Notes: generated by a model not told the origin, from the letters alone. Counted from the first letter of the stretch, positions 28,335 through 37,641 are shown. The stretch: DNA of 64,000 nt from DLKC01 sp002478885 (GCA_046329585.1 JAXLUI010000002.1:1054001-1118000), one strand, 5' to 3'. Made by a program: numbers and translations.

Positions 28335-30068
28335 TTATTTCTTATAGATCGTTTTACCTTCTTTAATCGTTTCTACAATCTTTATATCTTTTATCGATTG
28401 CGGATCAACTTTTAAAGGATTTTTATCAAGTAAAACAAGGTCTGCAAGTTTGCCGGCAGTTAAAGAACCCTTGCTGTTTTCTTCTGAATATTGATGCGCC
28501 GCATTAATGGTAATACACTTCAAAGCCTGGAATGGCGTAATGCGCTCATCTGCCCCCAGCACAACACCGGAGCGGGTTGTACGGTTTACAGCACACCATA
28601 TGACCATCATCTGATCAATTGGCAACACGTTAAAATCTGTATGATTGGTTGCCGGAATACCCATCTTCAAAGTTGTGTTTAACGGGCTTATAAAAGAAGC
28701 TTGTTGCATACCACGGTTCATAATGTGAGCATCCCCAAAGAAGAAGGTATGTTCTGCATACAGAGACGGAATAATATTGTATTGCTTGTATTTTTCTAAT
28801 TGATCTTTACGCACAAACTGCGAATGAATCACTGTTGTTCTCCTGTCGGCATCAAGTGGCTGATTTAATGCTTTGCATGCATTTTCATGTGCTTTCAGTA
28901 CCATGTCTATCGCGCCATCTCCATTTGCATGAATGATCAGTTGTATTTTATTTTCGTATAACCATTTAACCCATTCATTTAATGAGTCCTGCGGAAATGT
29001 AGGCTCGCCTTTCCAGTTTTTTTCACCTGAAGGTCCGCCTGTTAAATAAGGTGTGGTAAAAAAAGCCGTTTTCCCTTGCGGGGATCCATCTGTAGTGATC
29101 TTTACGCCTCCTAATTTCAGGTGATTGTTATAAGACCCAAATTCAGCGAATGGATGACCAGGTAAAATTGACTTTATGTCAGTGATAAAAGGATAAGCAA
29201 CTACGTCAATAAATAATGCATTTTGTTTTGCGCCATTTTCTATGATCTCAAAATCAGATTTATGTGTGGCGCCTTCGTGTGCCGTTGTTACACCCGCTTC
29301 TGCATAGATCATTTGTCCCTCTTTCAATTGCTGCAATTGCTGTTCTGGCGTAGGTTTGGGAAGATTGGCAAACACAGGCAGGAAAGCGGTTTCCATGATT
29401 AAGCCATAAGGCTCATTGGTACCTGGTTTTCTCACAATAACACCACCGGGCGGGGTTACTGTTTTATCGCTAAAGTTGAATTGTTTTAATGCCATTGAAT
29501 TTAATACAGCGCCATGTAAGGAAACATGTATCACCATTACGGGATTATCGGGAAAGGCAGCATCAAGATCATCACGGTTGAGTAATTTTCCATTGGGCAT
29601 TTGGGTATCATCATAGCCATAACCCATGATGAGTTGGCCTTTTGGGATATTTTTCTTTGTCTGAAAATCTTTTAACGATGCAACTATTCCACTAACATCT
29701 GACGCAGGGCCGACCGGCGGCGGCGAACAATTTGCCTGCGATGCCATAGAAAGCGCATTAATAAAATGCCCATGCGGATCAATAAAACCAGGTAACATTG
29801 TTTTGCCTTGCAGGTCAGTCATTGTATGTCCATCACCCGCCTCTTTAACAGCACCCTCCTTGCTTCCAACAAATGCGATTTTACCATCTTTTACAACGAT
29901 GGCTTCTGCGTATTTTGCAGAATCACCCTCCATTGTAATAATGTCGCCATTATAATATACGACTGCGTTAGAGGTGCTGCCTGTTGCAGAGGTTGTTGTG
30001 TTTGCGTTGTTGCAACTGATGCAAGCCATCAGCAATAACGCAATAAAAAAATATTGTATTTTTTTCAT
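28335..30068 (-). CDS. YtcJ-like amidohydrolase (lipoprotein)
   Basis: 577 residues from the ATG at 30068, which gives a lipoprotein signal (FFIALLLMACISCNN, lipobox CISC); the frame starting at 30113 does not. The amidohydrolase-3 metal site is seen in GFIDPHGHF (HxH), TTDGSPQGKTAFF, LIIHANGDGAIDMVL, TVIHSQFV and the late Asp in TNHTDFNVLP. A small beta domain (AIVVKDGKIAFVGS at the start, LADLVLLDKNPLK at the end) completes it. It belongs to the metal-dependent amidohydrolases that cleave amide-like bonds; the substrate is unknown. A lipid anchor on a YtcJ homologue suggests periplasmic action on exogenous compounds. Confidence 0.92.
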   Translation of the reverse strand: MKKIQYFFIALLLMACISCNNANTTTSATGSTSNAVVYYNGDIITMEGDSAKYAEAIVVKDGKIAFVGSKEGAVKEAGDGHTMTDLQGKTMLPGFIDPHGHFINALSMASQANCSPPPVGPASDVSGIVASLKDFQTKKNIPKGQLIMGYGYDDTQMPNGKLLNRDDLDAAFPDNPVMVIHVSLHGAVLNSMALKQFNFSDKTVTPPGGVIVRKPGTNEPYGLIMETAFLPVFANLPKPTPEQQLQQLKEGQMIYAEAGVTTAHEGATHKSDFEIIENGAKQNALFIDVVAYPFITDIKSILPGHPFAEFGSYNNHLKLGGVKITTDGSPQGKTAFFTTPYLTGGPSGEKNWKGEPTFPQDSLNEWVKWLYENKIQLIIHANGDGAIDMVLKAHENACKALNQPLDADRRTTVIHSQFVRKDQLEKYKQYNIIPSLYAEHTFFFGDAHIMNRGMQQASFISPLNTTLKMGIPATNHTDFNVLPIDQMMVIWCAVNRTTRSGVVLGADERITPFQALKCITINAAHQYSEENSKGSLTAGKLADLVLLDKNPLKVDPQSIKDIKIVETIKEGKTIYKK

Positions 30069-30277
30069 GCCTGTATTTGTACACAAAATATTGAAAATTA
30101 TACTTATAAGCACCGGTTGGTCGAAGAATATCCCTATTCACACGCTGGCGCGGGTATCTGACCGGCGCCTATGCGTTACTTATCTTTCCCCTTAACACAA
30201 ATAATAGTTACAGAGCATCACATTCCTGCTCCCAACCAACCAACCGTATAGGTAAAGTCGCCGAAAAAAGCTATGGC

Positions 30278-30296
30278 GTACAAGTGAGTGACACAA
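30278..30296 (-). repeat. Dispersed element, variant core (GTACAAGTGAGTGACACAA)
   Basis: Reverse-orientation copy of the GTGTCAC subtype, followed by CGAAGATGCTATGAAATGCT as in other minus-oriented copies (compare 42009). It lies in the 273-bp gap between the amidohydrolase and the DoxX gene. Confidence 0.65.
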
Positions 30297-30341
30297 CGAA
30301 GATGCTATGAAATGCTACAGCCTGTTACACAATATTTTTTA

Positions 30342-30764
30342 TTATGCATGTTTGCGGGTAAGCTTTGTTAATGCACCTGTGCACCACAATGCCCATATTA
30401 TTAATACTGGCTGAAAGCATAAACGCACCAGCCTTTTTGTATCTGTATCGAGACCAAAAGCATTCGTGTGGTTGATATACTGTGCAATATTTCCGGGGAA
30501 GATCAATACGTAAAATACGGCGAGTGCGATGCCTGTGCTAGCCCGTTGCTTTTTCCAGAAGATGATGCTTAGTCCCAATGCCATCTCTACAATACCGGAT
30601 GCAATTACCACAAAGTCTTTGTTCAATGGTATCCAATCCGGAACCTGTGCCTGGAATTCTGCGCGCTGAAAACTTAAATGGCCGATGGCTGCCAATATCA
30701 TAAATGCACCTAACAATATTCTGAATATATTTTGCAAGACTGTGGTTTGTACCTGTAGGGCCAT
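30342..30764 (-). CDS. DoxX-like integral membrane protein
   Basis: 140 residues in four membrane helices: ILLGAFMILAAIGHLSF, DFVVIASGIVEMALGLSIIF, TGIALAVFYVLIFPGNIAQYI and LVRLCFQPVLIIWALWCTGAL. The first-helix motif AIGHLSFQRAEFQAQVPDWIP and the HxNAFGLDTDTKRLVRLxFQPVLIxWAL end are those of the DoxX-related DUF family seen across Bacteroidota. Function is unknown, often linked to redox or small-molecule handling. A possible small protein is encoded 15 bp upstream. Confidence 0.85.
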   Translation of the reverse strand: MALQVQTTVLQNIFRILLGAFMILAAIGHLSFQRAEFQAQVPDWIPLNKDFVVIASGIVEMALGLSIIFWKKQRASTGIALAVFYVLIFPGNIAQYINHTNAFGLDTDTKRLVRLCFQPVLIIWALWCTGALTKLTRKHA

Positions 30765-30779
30765 ACTTTCTTTTTTTGT

Positions 30780-31043
30780 TTAACAACTGCATGATGCAGT
30801 AATGGATGCCTGATATTTTATTAAAGCTACCTGATTTTTTTCTGTTCCTTCAAAGTCTTTCAGGAAGGGCGATACGGCATTCATGCACAAAAGTTGAATT
30901 GATGATATATAGTATTCCTGCTCCATAACAACCATGCTCAATAATGGTTTTGCATATAAGGTGAATAACACAACCAACCCAGCTGCACTACGAAAGCCTG
31001 AGGCATCATTGGTATAGATCGTACTATAATAATTAACCGGCAT
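30780..31043 (-). CDS. Possible small membrane protein upstream of the DoxX gene
   Basis: 87 residues from the ATG at 31043. It has one hydrophobic helix (AAGLVVLFTLYAKPLLSMVVM), then YYISSIQLLCMN..SPFLKD, and a cysteine-containing end (ASCSC). The order helix, YI-x-x-x-LC-x-N-x-x-x-P resembles small Bacteroidota membrane proteins whose later part normally has a CNGKC motif, here missing. Spacing of 15 bp to the DoxX start is operon-like. It could equally be a decayed copy or a chance frame. Confidence 0.35.
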   Translation of the reverse strand: MPVNYYSTIYTNDASGFRSAAGLVVLFTLYAKPLLSMVVMEQEYYISSIQLLCMNAVSPFLKDFEGTEKNQVALIKYQASITASCSC

Positions 31044-31309
31044 TTGAACAGCAGTTGTTCGATGTTGAAGATCGAACAACTATCGAAGGAATGATGGGTG
31101 TGTTACGCCACCGATTGGCACCGGCATATCCTTTAATTGCATAGTGGAAAACAAACCGCATTAAAAATAATGTATCAAGAAAAACGATGCACCAGAGATG
31201 AACGTGTTGCTTTTTTAACCTTCAAACAATTTTCAGCGGCCACTGAATGTATGTTCACCCATACCAGTTTTGCCTATCGGCCTGCAGCATTGTACATTTG
31301 CAACCCTCT

Positions 31310-32668
31310 ATGGCGCAGGATGCATCAAATATTGAGCTTAAGGTTGGTATCAGCAATAAACATATTCTCCGGATTGCGTTGCCGGTTGCTTTTGCTATTT
31401 TAATACCCCAGTTAAACTTTATCACCAACAATATTTTCCTTGGCCGTATTGGTGAACAGCAACTCGCTATTGCGGGCATAACAGGTGTTTATTACCTCGT
31501 GTTTGCAACCATTGGCTTTGGTCTTAATAACGGATTGCAGGCACTTATTTCGCGACGGGCCGGCGAAAACCGTGCAGGAGAGATCGGAAATATTTTTAAC
31601 CAGGGCGTTCGCATTTCTTTGTTCTTTGCCGCTTTCAGCATCGTGGTAACTTACTTACTTGCACCGCCCCTGCTCAGCGTATCGTTGCACAATCCAACAG
31701 ATGTTGCAATCGCGATTCAGTTTCTTCGCATCAGGATATGGGGCCTCCCCTTCCTGTACATTTACCAGATGCGCAACGCGTTGCTTGTGGGCACCAATCA
31801 AAGCAAACTGCTTGTGTCGGGTACACTTGCTGAAACCATTGCCAACATTGTGCTTGACTATGGTTTAATCTTCGGGCATTTCGGCTTGCCGGCTCTCGGT
31901 TTCGACGGCGCAGCATATGCATCCATACTTTCAGAAATAACCGGGCTTGTGGTGGTGTTCTTTGTAATGCAGCGAAAAGGAGTTGGCAAACAATTACAGC
32001 TATTTAAAAAATATGCCTATGATGCTGCCAAAGTAAAATTGATTTTCGAACAATCATCCCCCGTCATACTTCAATATGTAATCAGCCTTGCATCGTGGGA
32101 GTTTTTTTACATACTTGTCGAGCACCATGGTGCAAGAGAACTAGCCATCTCTAACACCATGAGAAATATTTTTGGTTTGTTTGGCTGCATCACCTGGGCA
32201 TTCGCATCAACTACCACTTCGATGGTGAGTAATATTATCGGGCAGGGCTTACAAAGCAAGGTGCCGGAACTTATGATGAAAATTATCAAACTCAGCACGG
32301 GTTTCAGCATCCTTATTTTTATACTGCTCAACACTACGGCTGGCTATTTTTTGCAGGTGTATGGCCAGGGCGAAACATTTATTAACGAAGCTATCCCGGT
32401 GGTGCGCGTGGTTTCCACGGCACTCATCATCATGTCTTTTTCAACGGTGTACCTGAATGCCGTACTTGGTACCGGCAATTCAAAAATTAACCTCGCAATA
32501 GAAATCGTGGCTATCATCCTATACTCGTTGTACGCCTATTATGTGCTGGAATACCTGAACCTGTCACTCGCGATTGGATGGATGGCCGAGTGGATCTACT
32601 GGCTGTTCATTTTCACCTGCGCCTACTTATACATGCGAAGCGGAAGATGGAAAAATAAGGTGATTTAA
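31310..32668 (+). CDS. MATE-family efflux transporter
   Basis: 452 residues from the ATG at 31310; an earlier in-frame ATG at 31247 adds a non-family leader. Twelve helices are visible, in two pseudo-repeats: ILRIALPVAFAILIPQLNFITNNIFLGRIGEQQLAIAGITGVYYLVFATIGFGLNNGLQALISRRAGE is the MATE first half, and ISNTMRNIFGLFGCITWAFASTTTSMVSNIIGQG the second. It exports drugs or metabolites using Na+ or H+. Preceding bases 31044-31309 show no further gene. It is convergent with the next minus-strand gene. Confidence 0.93.
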   Translation: MAQDASNIELKVGISNKHILRIALPVAFAILIPQLNFITNNIFLGRIGEQQLAIAGITGVYYLVFATIGFGLNNGLQALISRRAGENRAGEIGNIFNQGVRISLFFAAFSIVVTYLLAPPLLSVSLHNPTDVAIAIQFLRIRIWGLPFLYIYQMRNALLVGTNQSKLLVSGTLAETIANIVLDYGLIFGHFGLPALGFDGAAYASILSEITGLVVVFFVMQRKGVGKQLQLFKKYAYDAAKVKLIFEQSSPVILQYVISLASWEFFYILVEHHGARELAISNTMRNIFGLFGCITWAFASTTTSMVSNIIGQGLQSKVPELMMKIIKLSTGFSILIFILLNTTAGYFLQVYGQGETFINEAIPVVRVVSTALIIMSFSTVYLNAVLGTGNSKINLAIEIVAIILYSLYAYYVLEYLNLSLAIGWMAEWIYWLFIFTCAYLYMRSGRWKNKVI

Positions 32669-32708
32669 TTTTTTGGAGCCTGGCATTCGCTTTCTATGGC
32701 GGCTTTAC

Positions 32709-32727
32709 TTGCGTCGCACACTTCAGC
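32709..32727 (+). repeat. Dispersed intergenic element core
   Basis: TTGCGTCGCACACTTCAGC with upstream GGAGCCTGGCATTCGC and TATGGCGGC flank, between the convergent MATE and deoxyribosyltransferase-like/TPR genes. Confidence 0.85.
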
Positions 32728-32798
32728 TGAATAACACTGCGGAACATGCACAGGATTAACTCTACACCGGTGTTATTCTTTATTACCGATGCCCGCAG

Positions 32799-34154
32799 TT
32801 ACTGCACCAGTTTCCTTAGCTGTTCAAGCTGGTCGGTAAAACTTTTCATCATCCAGTCTTCATGGGGAATAAGAATGGCATTTGCAATGGCAGCCTGGAA
32901 GCCGGGCGTATCTCCAAGCCCGAAACATGCTTCGGCCCTGTTTACATTAATCCAGAATCTTTGTTCTGCGATCATTTTATGCTGATCGTCGCTGGCCAGG
33001 CCTGTTGAGGTTGTAAGCTGCTTTTCCATTTCTGCCAATTTTGCTTCATCGGCAGTGCAAAGTTCCAACACATCGCGGCGCATACGGTTTGCCCAAACCC
33101 TGTCGGCAATTCTTTCTTCTTCGGTCGTATCCAATTCCGTTGAAGCGCGCAGGTGAAAAAGATAGGCAAGATTGATGGCGTGATAACGGTTATGCAACAG
33201 GTAGTAACTACGTTGAAAACTAAGCACCGCATTTTCGAGGTGATCAATACCGTCGCCGAGCTCGTACAAATGTTTTTCAATAGCACCGGCCAGCGCAACA
33301 GTTTCTGTATCGTTGGTATGGTCGAGATCGATCTGTTTTAACAATACCAGCGCTTTTTTTAACGCTGATATTTCATCTGGTTGCTTGGCCTGGTATGTGG
33401 ACAATGCCAACCGCTGAACGAGATAAGCATTGTTGGCAAGCAGCTTTGGATTGTCTTCTTCAGAAAGCATGCGAAGTGCATTGGCAAATGCGGCTTTTGC
33501 TTCGGGAAAATTTTTAGCCTTTAAAAATGCTTCGGCCTGCTTGATCTTTAGTGAAAGGGTTTGTATGTCCGGATCCTGTTCTGCTTCCATTGCCTGCGTT
33601 CTTGCCGTGAGCACATCGCCGATCCTGTCGACAAGATTAGCGGCCTGGTCGTTAAGCATTGGTGGAATAAGATCTGTTATCAGTGTATACACGGGGCTAT
33701 CCGGTGTGGCATCTTTTAAAATACTGTCGAGCATTTCGCCGAGCAGTTTTTGAAAACGCATTACTTCAAAATAGTCAATATTCTCGCCGAGATGGGTGTA
33801 GCTGCTTATGTTTATGCCATTGAGGTCGAAGGGATACCCATATTGAGATTCTGATATAATGATGGTAGTTTTCGGCTTCAGCGCATGACGAAGGCCAAGT
33901 TCATAAAACGCATTCACATTGGCGGTGGAGATGTCGGCCACTACTATGTCGGCAGACAGCAACTGCTGGAACATCTGCAGGTTAATGGAACCCGAATGCC
34001 GTATCTCATCTGCCCGAAGGCAGCGTATGCCTTTGGCTTCTATAACAGGTTTTATCAACGCTTCGTAAGACTTATCAAGATTGAGTTTACGGCCTGTAGC
34101 AAGATCGGTTTTTATTCCAAAGCCCATTACCACGAAACAGGATTTATCTGCCAT
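32799..34154 (-). CDS. Nucleoside-deoxyribosyltransferase-like domain fused to a TPR (TRAFs-binding/TPR-S-like) sensor
   Basis: 451 residues, cytoplasmic. Residues about 1-150 form a Rossmann-like domain related to nucleoside 2-deoxyribosyltransferases: CFVVMGFG, then ADIVVADISTANVNAFYELGLRHAL with Asp74, Asn81 and Glu85 in the order of the family nucleotide-handling motif, and TTIIISESQYGYPFD. Residues about 200-440 are helical TPR-like repeats (AEAFLKAKNFPEAKAAFANALRML, VLSFQRSYYLLHNRYHAINLAYLFHLRA) like the domain annotated TRAFs-binding in ASK1-type proteins. This pairing is described in prokaryotic conflict/signalling proteins. The next two upstream genes encode a patatin and a SLATT-like protein on the same strand, 223 and 239 bp apart, so a joint role is plausible but an operon is not proven. 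Confidence 0.8.
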   Translation of the reverse strand: MADKSCFVVMGFGIKTDLATGRKLNLDKSYEALIKPVIEAKGIRCLRADEIRHSGSINLQMFQQLLSADIVVADISTANVNAFYELGLRHALKPKTTIIISESQYGYPFDLNGINISSYTHLGENIDYFEVMRFQKLLGEMLDSILKDATPDSPVYTLITDLIPPMLNDQAANLVDRIGDVLTARTQAMEAEQDPDIQTLSLKIKQAEAFLKAKNFPEAKAAFANALRMLSEEDNPKLLANNAYLVQRLALSTYQAKQPDEISALKKALVLLKQIDLDHTNDTETVALAGAIEKHLYELGDGIDHLENAVLSFQRSYYLLHNRYHAINLAYLFHLRASTELDTTEEERIADRVWANRMRRDVLELCTADEAKLAEMEKQLTTSTGLASDDQHKMIAEQRFWINVNRAEACFGLGDTPGFQAAIANAILIPHEDWMMKSFTDQLEQLRKLVQ

Positions 34155-34224
34155 AGGTTATTCGTTTAAATCTTTGTGTAAATGTATTTTCTGCTCACAA
34201 ACAAGTTGCATAAAGTTACAAAAG

Positions 34225-34242
34225 TTGAAGTGTGCGACGCAA
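34225..34242 (-). repeat. Dispersed intergenic element core
   Basis: TTGAAGTGTGCGACGCAA with GGACGATGCCC following; TGAAG-type end (reverse of CTTCA). It separates the deoxyribosyltransferase-like/TPR gene from the patatin gene. Confidence 0.8.
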
Positions 34243-34377
34243 GGGACGATGCCCATTGCTCAGGAGCAGGGCCCACCATCTCATGTCCAACCGGCGACCG
34301 TAGTGCACAGCAAATACCAGGCAGCCGATCAACTACGACCGTCGTCGATATTTATTGCCGTATTCAACTGTTTCCGG

Positions 34378-35550
34378 TCAAACTACCAGCTTAAAGGAAT
34401 CGGGGAAATGGGTTTCATCAACCTGCGTTGCCGCTGATTTGACCCCAATGTCATAGAGTTCGAAGCGGCTATCGGCATTGCTCATTTCGACCAGTCCGTC
34501 GATCTCTTTTTGCGTGTATTGCTTATTCATGAGCGGGCTTAGCGTGCCGGCATCGAGCCATGTGTTGTAACGCAGGTAGCTGATGAGGCCCTTGTCTTTT
34601 TTTACAGCGCCGATAAAATCATTTTCGAGTTTACCGATCTCGCCGTCTATTTCCCAGGCGGTGGGCGAGTTAGAGAACCACTGCAGCAAAGCCTGGTTAT
34701 GCCAGCTTGCATCCTGCATAAGCATGTCGGGCAACTGAGACGCCCAGTTAAGCAAGTTGTTCTTTTTTACATCGGCAGGAATTTTTTTCCAGCGGCTCAT
34801 GCCTGTGCCCACAGAAACCAGCAGGATGTTGTCTGCTCCCCATTTCCATTTAAACGGAAAGCCGTTTAAAGTTGCCACCATCAGCAATTGCAATGCGGGA
34901 TTATTTGCCATGCTTACGCCGCCATCCACAAAAGCAGCTTCATGCATGCCGCCGCCCACTTCGATCATCTGCGGCAGAAAATAAGTAGGCGCAGCAGCGC
35001 TTGCCCTAACGGCTTTCCACAGCAAAATATCTTTGTTGGTGCCTTCGGCGCTATTATAATATTTACCATCGGGGTGGTTGATGAGGGGCCACACGCTGTT
35101 GGTATCGGCACGCTTGGCAACAATGCAGAGGCCGGTTAAAATTTTATCGCTTGCCAGGGTAGTATCGGTGCCAAACACTTTCTGCAACTGTTCTTCCAGC
35201 GGTTGCGATTTATAGCCCGCTTTTATTACATCATCTATTTCAAAGATTTTCCACCATTTGTATTTCTTACCGAAGATCTTATCGCCGAGATCCATATACA
35301 TCGACTTGATCTCTGCGACCGACATACCAGTGGCAAGACAGGAGGCAATGATAGAACCCGTGCTCGTACCCCCTATTAAGTCGAAGTAATCACTCAGGCG
35401 AAAGTTCTTACTGCCGCCATGTTGCAGGCGCAGCACATCTTCAATCCGCTGAAGATAACCAAGCGAGAGTGCGCCGCGTATGCCGCCGCCATCCAGTGCG
35501 AGTATACGTTTGGGAGCGGTCTTATTGCTGAGGTGATCTGCTTTTGTCAT
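34378..35550 (-). CDS. Patatin-like phospholipase (CapV-like)
   Basis: 390 residues, no signal peptide. The patatin catalytic elements are intact: oxyanion-hole GGGIRG (21-26, in LALDGGGIRGALSLGYL), nucleophile elbow GTSTG with Ser63, and catalytic Asp209 in DGG (FVDGGVSMANNPAL). It should hydrolyse acyl esters of phospholipids, acting from the cytoplasm on the inner membrane. Patatins of this CBASS-effector-like architecture are known as abortive-infection effectors, but many are housekeeping. Here it lies between a nucleotide-binding-like/TPR protein and a SLATT-like 2TM protein, which favours a conflict role. No cyclic-nucleotide synthase (CD-NTase) gene is visible within the window. Confidence 0.9.
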   Translation of the reverse strand: MTKADHLSNKTAPKRILALDGGGIRGALSLGYLQRIEDVLRLQHGGSKNFRLSDYFDLIGGTSTGSIIASCLATGMSVAEIKSMYMDLGDKIFGKKYKWWKIFEIDDVIKAGYKSQPLEEQLQKVFGTDTTLASDKILTGLCIVAKRADTNSVWPLINHPDGKYYNSAEGTNKDILLWKAVRASAAAPTYFLPQMIEVGGGMHEAAFVDGGVSMANNPALQLLMVATLNGFPFKWKWGADNILLVSVGTGMSRWKKIPADVKKNNLLNWASQLPDMLMQDASWHNQALLQWFSNSPTAWEIDGEIGKLENDFIGAVKKDKGLISYLRYNTWLDAGTLSPLMNKQYTQKEIDGLVEMSNADSRFELYDIGVKSAATQVDETHFPDSFKLVV

Positions 35551-35665
35551 AATGATATTTTTAGATGGTGAATGAATTTATGCGTGACTGGCACTGCGCG
35601 TTACTGCCATAAGAAAGCAATTGTTGACCGGGCTATTTATTTCAATGCGGCTTTTCTTGCGCAAA

Positions 35666-35687
35666 GTGCCGGCCTATCCGGCATCGC
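35666..35687 (-). repeat. Dispersed hairpin element 2
   Basis: GTGCCGGCCTATCCGGCATCGC, reverse orientation, with TTGCGC on its left as in the other copies. On the right, ATGCTTGTACTGC resembles the 3' end of the TTGCGTCGCA element, so the two families may share an end. It lies in the 239-bp gap between the patatin and SLATT-like genes. Confidence 0.65.
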
Positions 35688-35789
35688 ATGCTTGTACTGC
35701 AGCATACAGATCAGCAAGAAAAAGAATGAAAACCCGGAAATGCTTACGGCAACCATAATTAATTTGTTAACGCTGTAACCCCTTAAAAA

Positions 35790-36227
35790 CTATTCGGCCT
35801 GTGGCGCATCGGGCTTAACAGATACGTTTACTTTCCACGTGTTATTCTCCTGCTGCAATATTCCTTCTATTGCTTTTACAAATATGGGGTAAGCATCGGT
35901 GCCGTTGTATGGATCTGTGCCCGATTCGAACAGAAACATTTCGCGCTTTAAGGCTTCGTTGGTTGTACGGTAAGAAAGCCAGTTCTCGTGAAATTTATAC
36001 AATTGTTCAATACCTTTCAGCACAACGATGAGCACACCAAGAAACCCGGTGACAAATGGGAAAACGGGATTCAGGTCGTGATAGCCAACCAGGAACGGGA
36101 TAGCTGCGGCGGCAACAATTTCGCCAAGCCTGAAACGCTTGTACATTTTCTGGTTGAATGCGCTTTTAGCATCCAGCCACTTAACCTGGTCGTAAACGCG
36201 GTTTTGAAGATACTCCTGCTGGTTCAT
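35790..36227 (-). CDS. SLATT-like (DUF4231) two-helix membrane protein, predicted effector
   Basis: 145 residues. YLQNRVYDQVKWLDAKSAFNQKMYKRFRLGEIVAAAAIPFLVGY is the characteristic start of DUF4231/SLATT proteins (a helical region with the RV-x-D-Q-x-x-W-x-x-x-K-S signature before the first membrane helix). Helices lie at about 35-50 and 55-73, followed by a coiled, amphipathic helix (LYKFHENWLSYRTTNEALKREMFLFES). SLATT proteins are predicted pore-forming effectors tied to SLOG or nucleotide-signal systems. It is the first gene (5') of the minus-strand set of three and could be the membrane-disrupting arm; this is inferred from family and position. Confidence 0.8.
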   Translation of the reverse strand: MNQQEYLQNRVYDQVKWLDAKSAFNQKMYKRFRLGEIVAAAAIPFLVGYHDLNPVFPFVTGFLGVLIVVLKGIEQLYKFHENWLSYRTTNEALKREMFLFESGTDPYNGTDAYPIFVKAIEGILQQENNTWKVNVSVKPDAPQAE

Positions 36228-36444
36228 GGGTAGTGTTTAGTGAATATTAATGATTAGAAATTTTACTATTTTTATGGATCACTCCTTTTATGCTGCTGTT
36301 CTTATTCACGCCAGGCCCCTCATCAAAAGCATCCGGTTAAATTAAGGAATAATTGAATGCGGAGGATATGGATACAAGAGAGACGCTATTAAAAAAGAAA
36401 ATAAGACGAATTCAGCCTGCAGTTTGTGCGCTTTTACTACGGCT

Positions 36445-36493
36445 TATCTACCGGGTATCTACCGGGTATCTGCGAAGTAAGGCGCAAGCAATG
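36445..36493 (+). repeat. 11-bp tandem repeat, second locus (TATCTACCGGG x2-3) with conserved tail
   Basis: TATCTACCGGG at 36445 and 36456, TATCTGCGAAG at 36467, then TAAGGCGCAAGCAA. Same unit length, same first seven bases and the same tail as the 3131 locus. An apparent ORF (36353-36577) through it is a chance frame. The gap 36228-36633 holds this and hairpin element 2. Confidence 0.75.
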
Positions 36494-36565
36494 ATTGTAG
36501 TCCTGGGCGGAAAGAACTTTACAGGTTCGGATACCGATCCCGATTCTACTTCAGTACAACAGCGC

Positions 36566-36603
36566 GATGCCAGATAAGCCGGCACGTCGCGCAATAATGG
36601 CTT
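36566..36603 (+). repeat. Dispersed hairpin element 2
   Basis: GATGCCAGATAAGCCGGCAC followed by GTCGCGCAATAATGGC. Inverted arms GCC..GGC flank GATAA. It lies just upstream of the queG stop codon side (gene on the minus strand ends at 36634). Confidence 0.7.
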
Positions 36604-36633
36604 AGTTGTTTTACTGCAGCCCGGCTCAACAGA

Positions 36634-37581
36634 TTACTTTCCTTTTATGAATTTCAGGTTTCTTTGAAGGCCGGCGAACTTCGCACGCTTGAGTGGCGAA
36701 TGCCTGAAAATCTTGCGGAAAGCTTCTTCGGTCATCTCCTCCCAGTCTGAAGTAGAGAGGTCGAGTATTTCCGGGATTGGCGTAAATGCTGGTTCGTGGT
36801 GGGGCTTACTGAAACGGTTCCATGGGCAAACGTCCTGGCATATATCGCACCCAAACATCCAATCCTGGAATTTGCCCTGCATTCCGGAAGGAATCAATTG
36901 GTCTTTTAGTTCGATAGTGAAATAGCTGATACACTTACCGCCATCGACAATTTTGTTTTCCAGAATGGCATCGGTCGGACATGCATCGATGCACTTACGG
37001 CACGTGCCGCAATAATCTTTTGCAAATACGTCATCGTATTGCAGCGCTATGTCTACGATAAGCGTCGCAATAAAAAAGAAAGAACCGCTCTGCCTGCTGA
37101 TAAGGTTGCCGTTTTTGCCAATCCAGCCAAGGCCGCTTCGCCTTGCCCAACTACGCTCCAACACAGGCGCGGAATCAACAAAACCGCGGCCATTTATTTC
37201 CCCGATATTTTCACGCAGTTCAAACAAGAACTGATTGAGTTTTTCTTTGATCACTTCATGATAGTCTTTGCCGTATGCGTATTTAGCAATTTTAGGAGCT
37301 GCAGGGTTTTGTGTTACCGATGGAAAATAATTCAGCATAAGTGTTATTACCGATTTGGCACCGGGTACCAGCACGGCAGGGTCGACGCGCTGATCGAAAT
37401 ATTTTTCCATGTAGTGCATGCTTCCATGCATTCCTTTTGTAAGCCAGGATTCCAGCCTTCTTGCGTCATCGTTAAGCTTAACCGCCTTTGCGATACCACA
37501 AAAATCAAAACCCAGCTGCCGGGCCTTTGATTTTACAAAAAGACTATGTATATTATCGGGAATCAAAATAATTTTTGTCAA
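36634..37581 (-). CDS. queG: Epoxyqueuosine reductase
   Basis: 315 residues. It contains an N-terminal cobalamin-binding-type domain ([53 protein letters not shown]), then two 4Fe-4S motifs, [14 protein letters not shown] and [11 protein letters not shown]. QueG performs the last step of queuosine biosynthesis, reducing epoxyqueuosine to queuosine in tRNA anticodons. The start is uncertain: there is no in-frame ATG near the expected N-terminus, so a TTG at 37581 or 37566 is likely. The gene is monocistronic and divergent from the DUF3857 gene at 37642. Confidence 0.95.
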   Translation of the reverse strand: MTKIILIPDNIHSLFVKSKARQLGFDFCGIAKAVKLNDDARRLESWLTKGMHGSMHYMEKYFDQRVDPAVLVPGAKSVITLMLNYFPSVTQNPAAPKIAKYAYGKDYHEVIKEKLNQFLFELRENIGEINGRGFVDSAPVLERSWARRSGLGWIGKNGNLISRQSGSFFFIATLIVDIALQYDDVFAKDYCGTCRKCIDACPTDAILENKIVDGGKCISYFTIELKDQLIPSGMQGKFQDWMFGCDICQDVCPWNRFSKPHHEPAFTPIPEILDLSTSDWEEMTEEAFRKIFRHSPLKRAKFAGLQRNLKFIKGK

Positions 37582-37641
37582 AATAACCTTATTTATTTAA
37601 TTGCGGGGCACGATTCCCCTACAACCAAACGTGATTTATTT

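Noticed and set aside
36353..36577. 74-codon plus-strand ORF
   Set aside because: It runs through the 11-bp tandem repeat and hairpin element 2; composition is repeat-derived, with no RBS or family signal.
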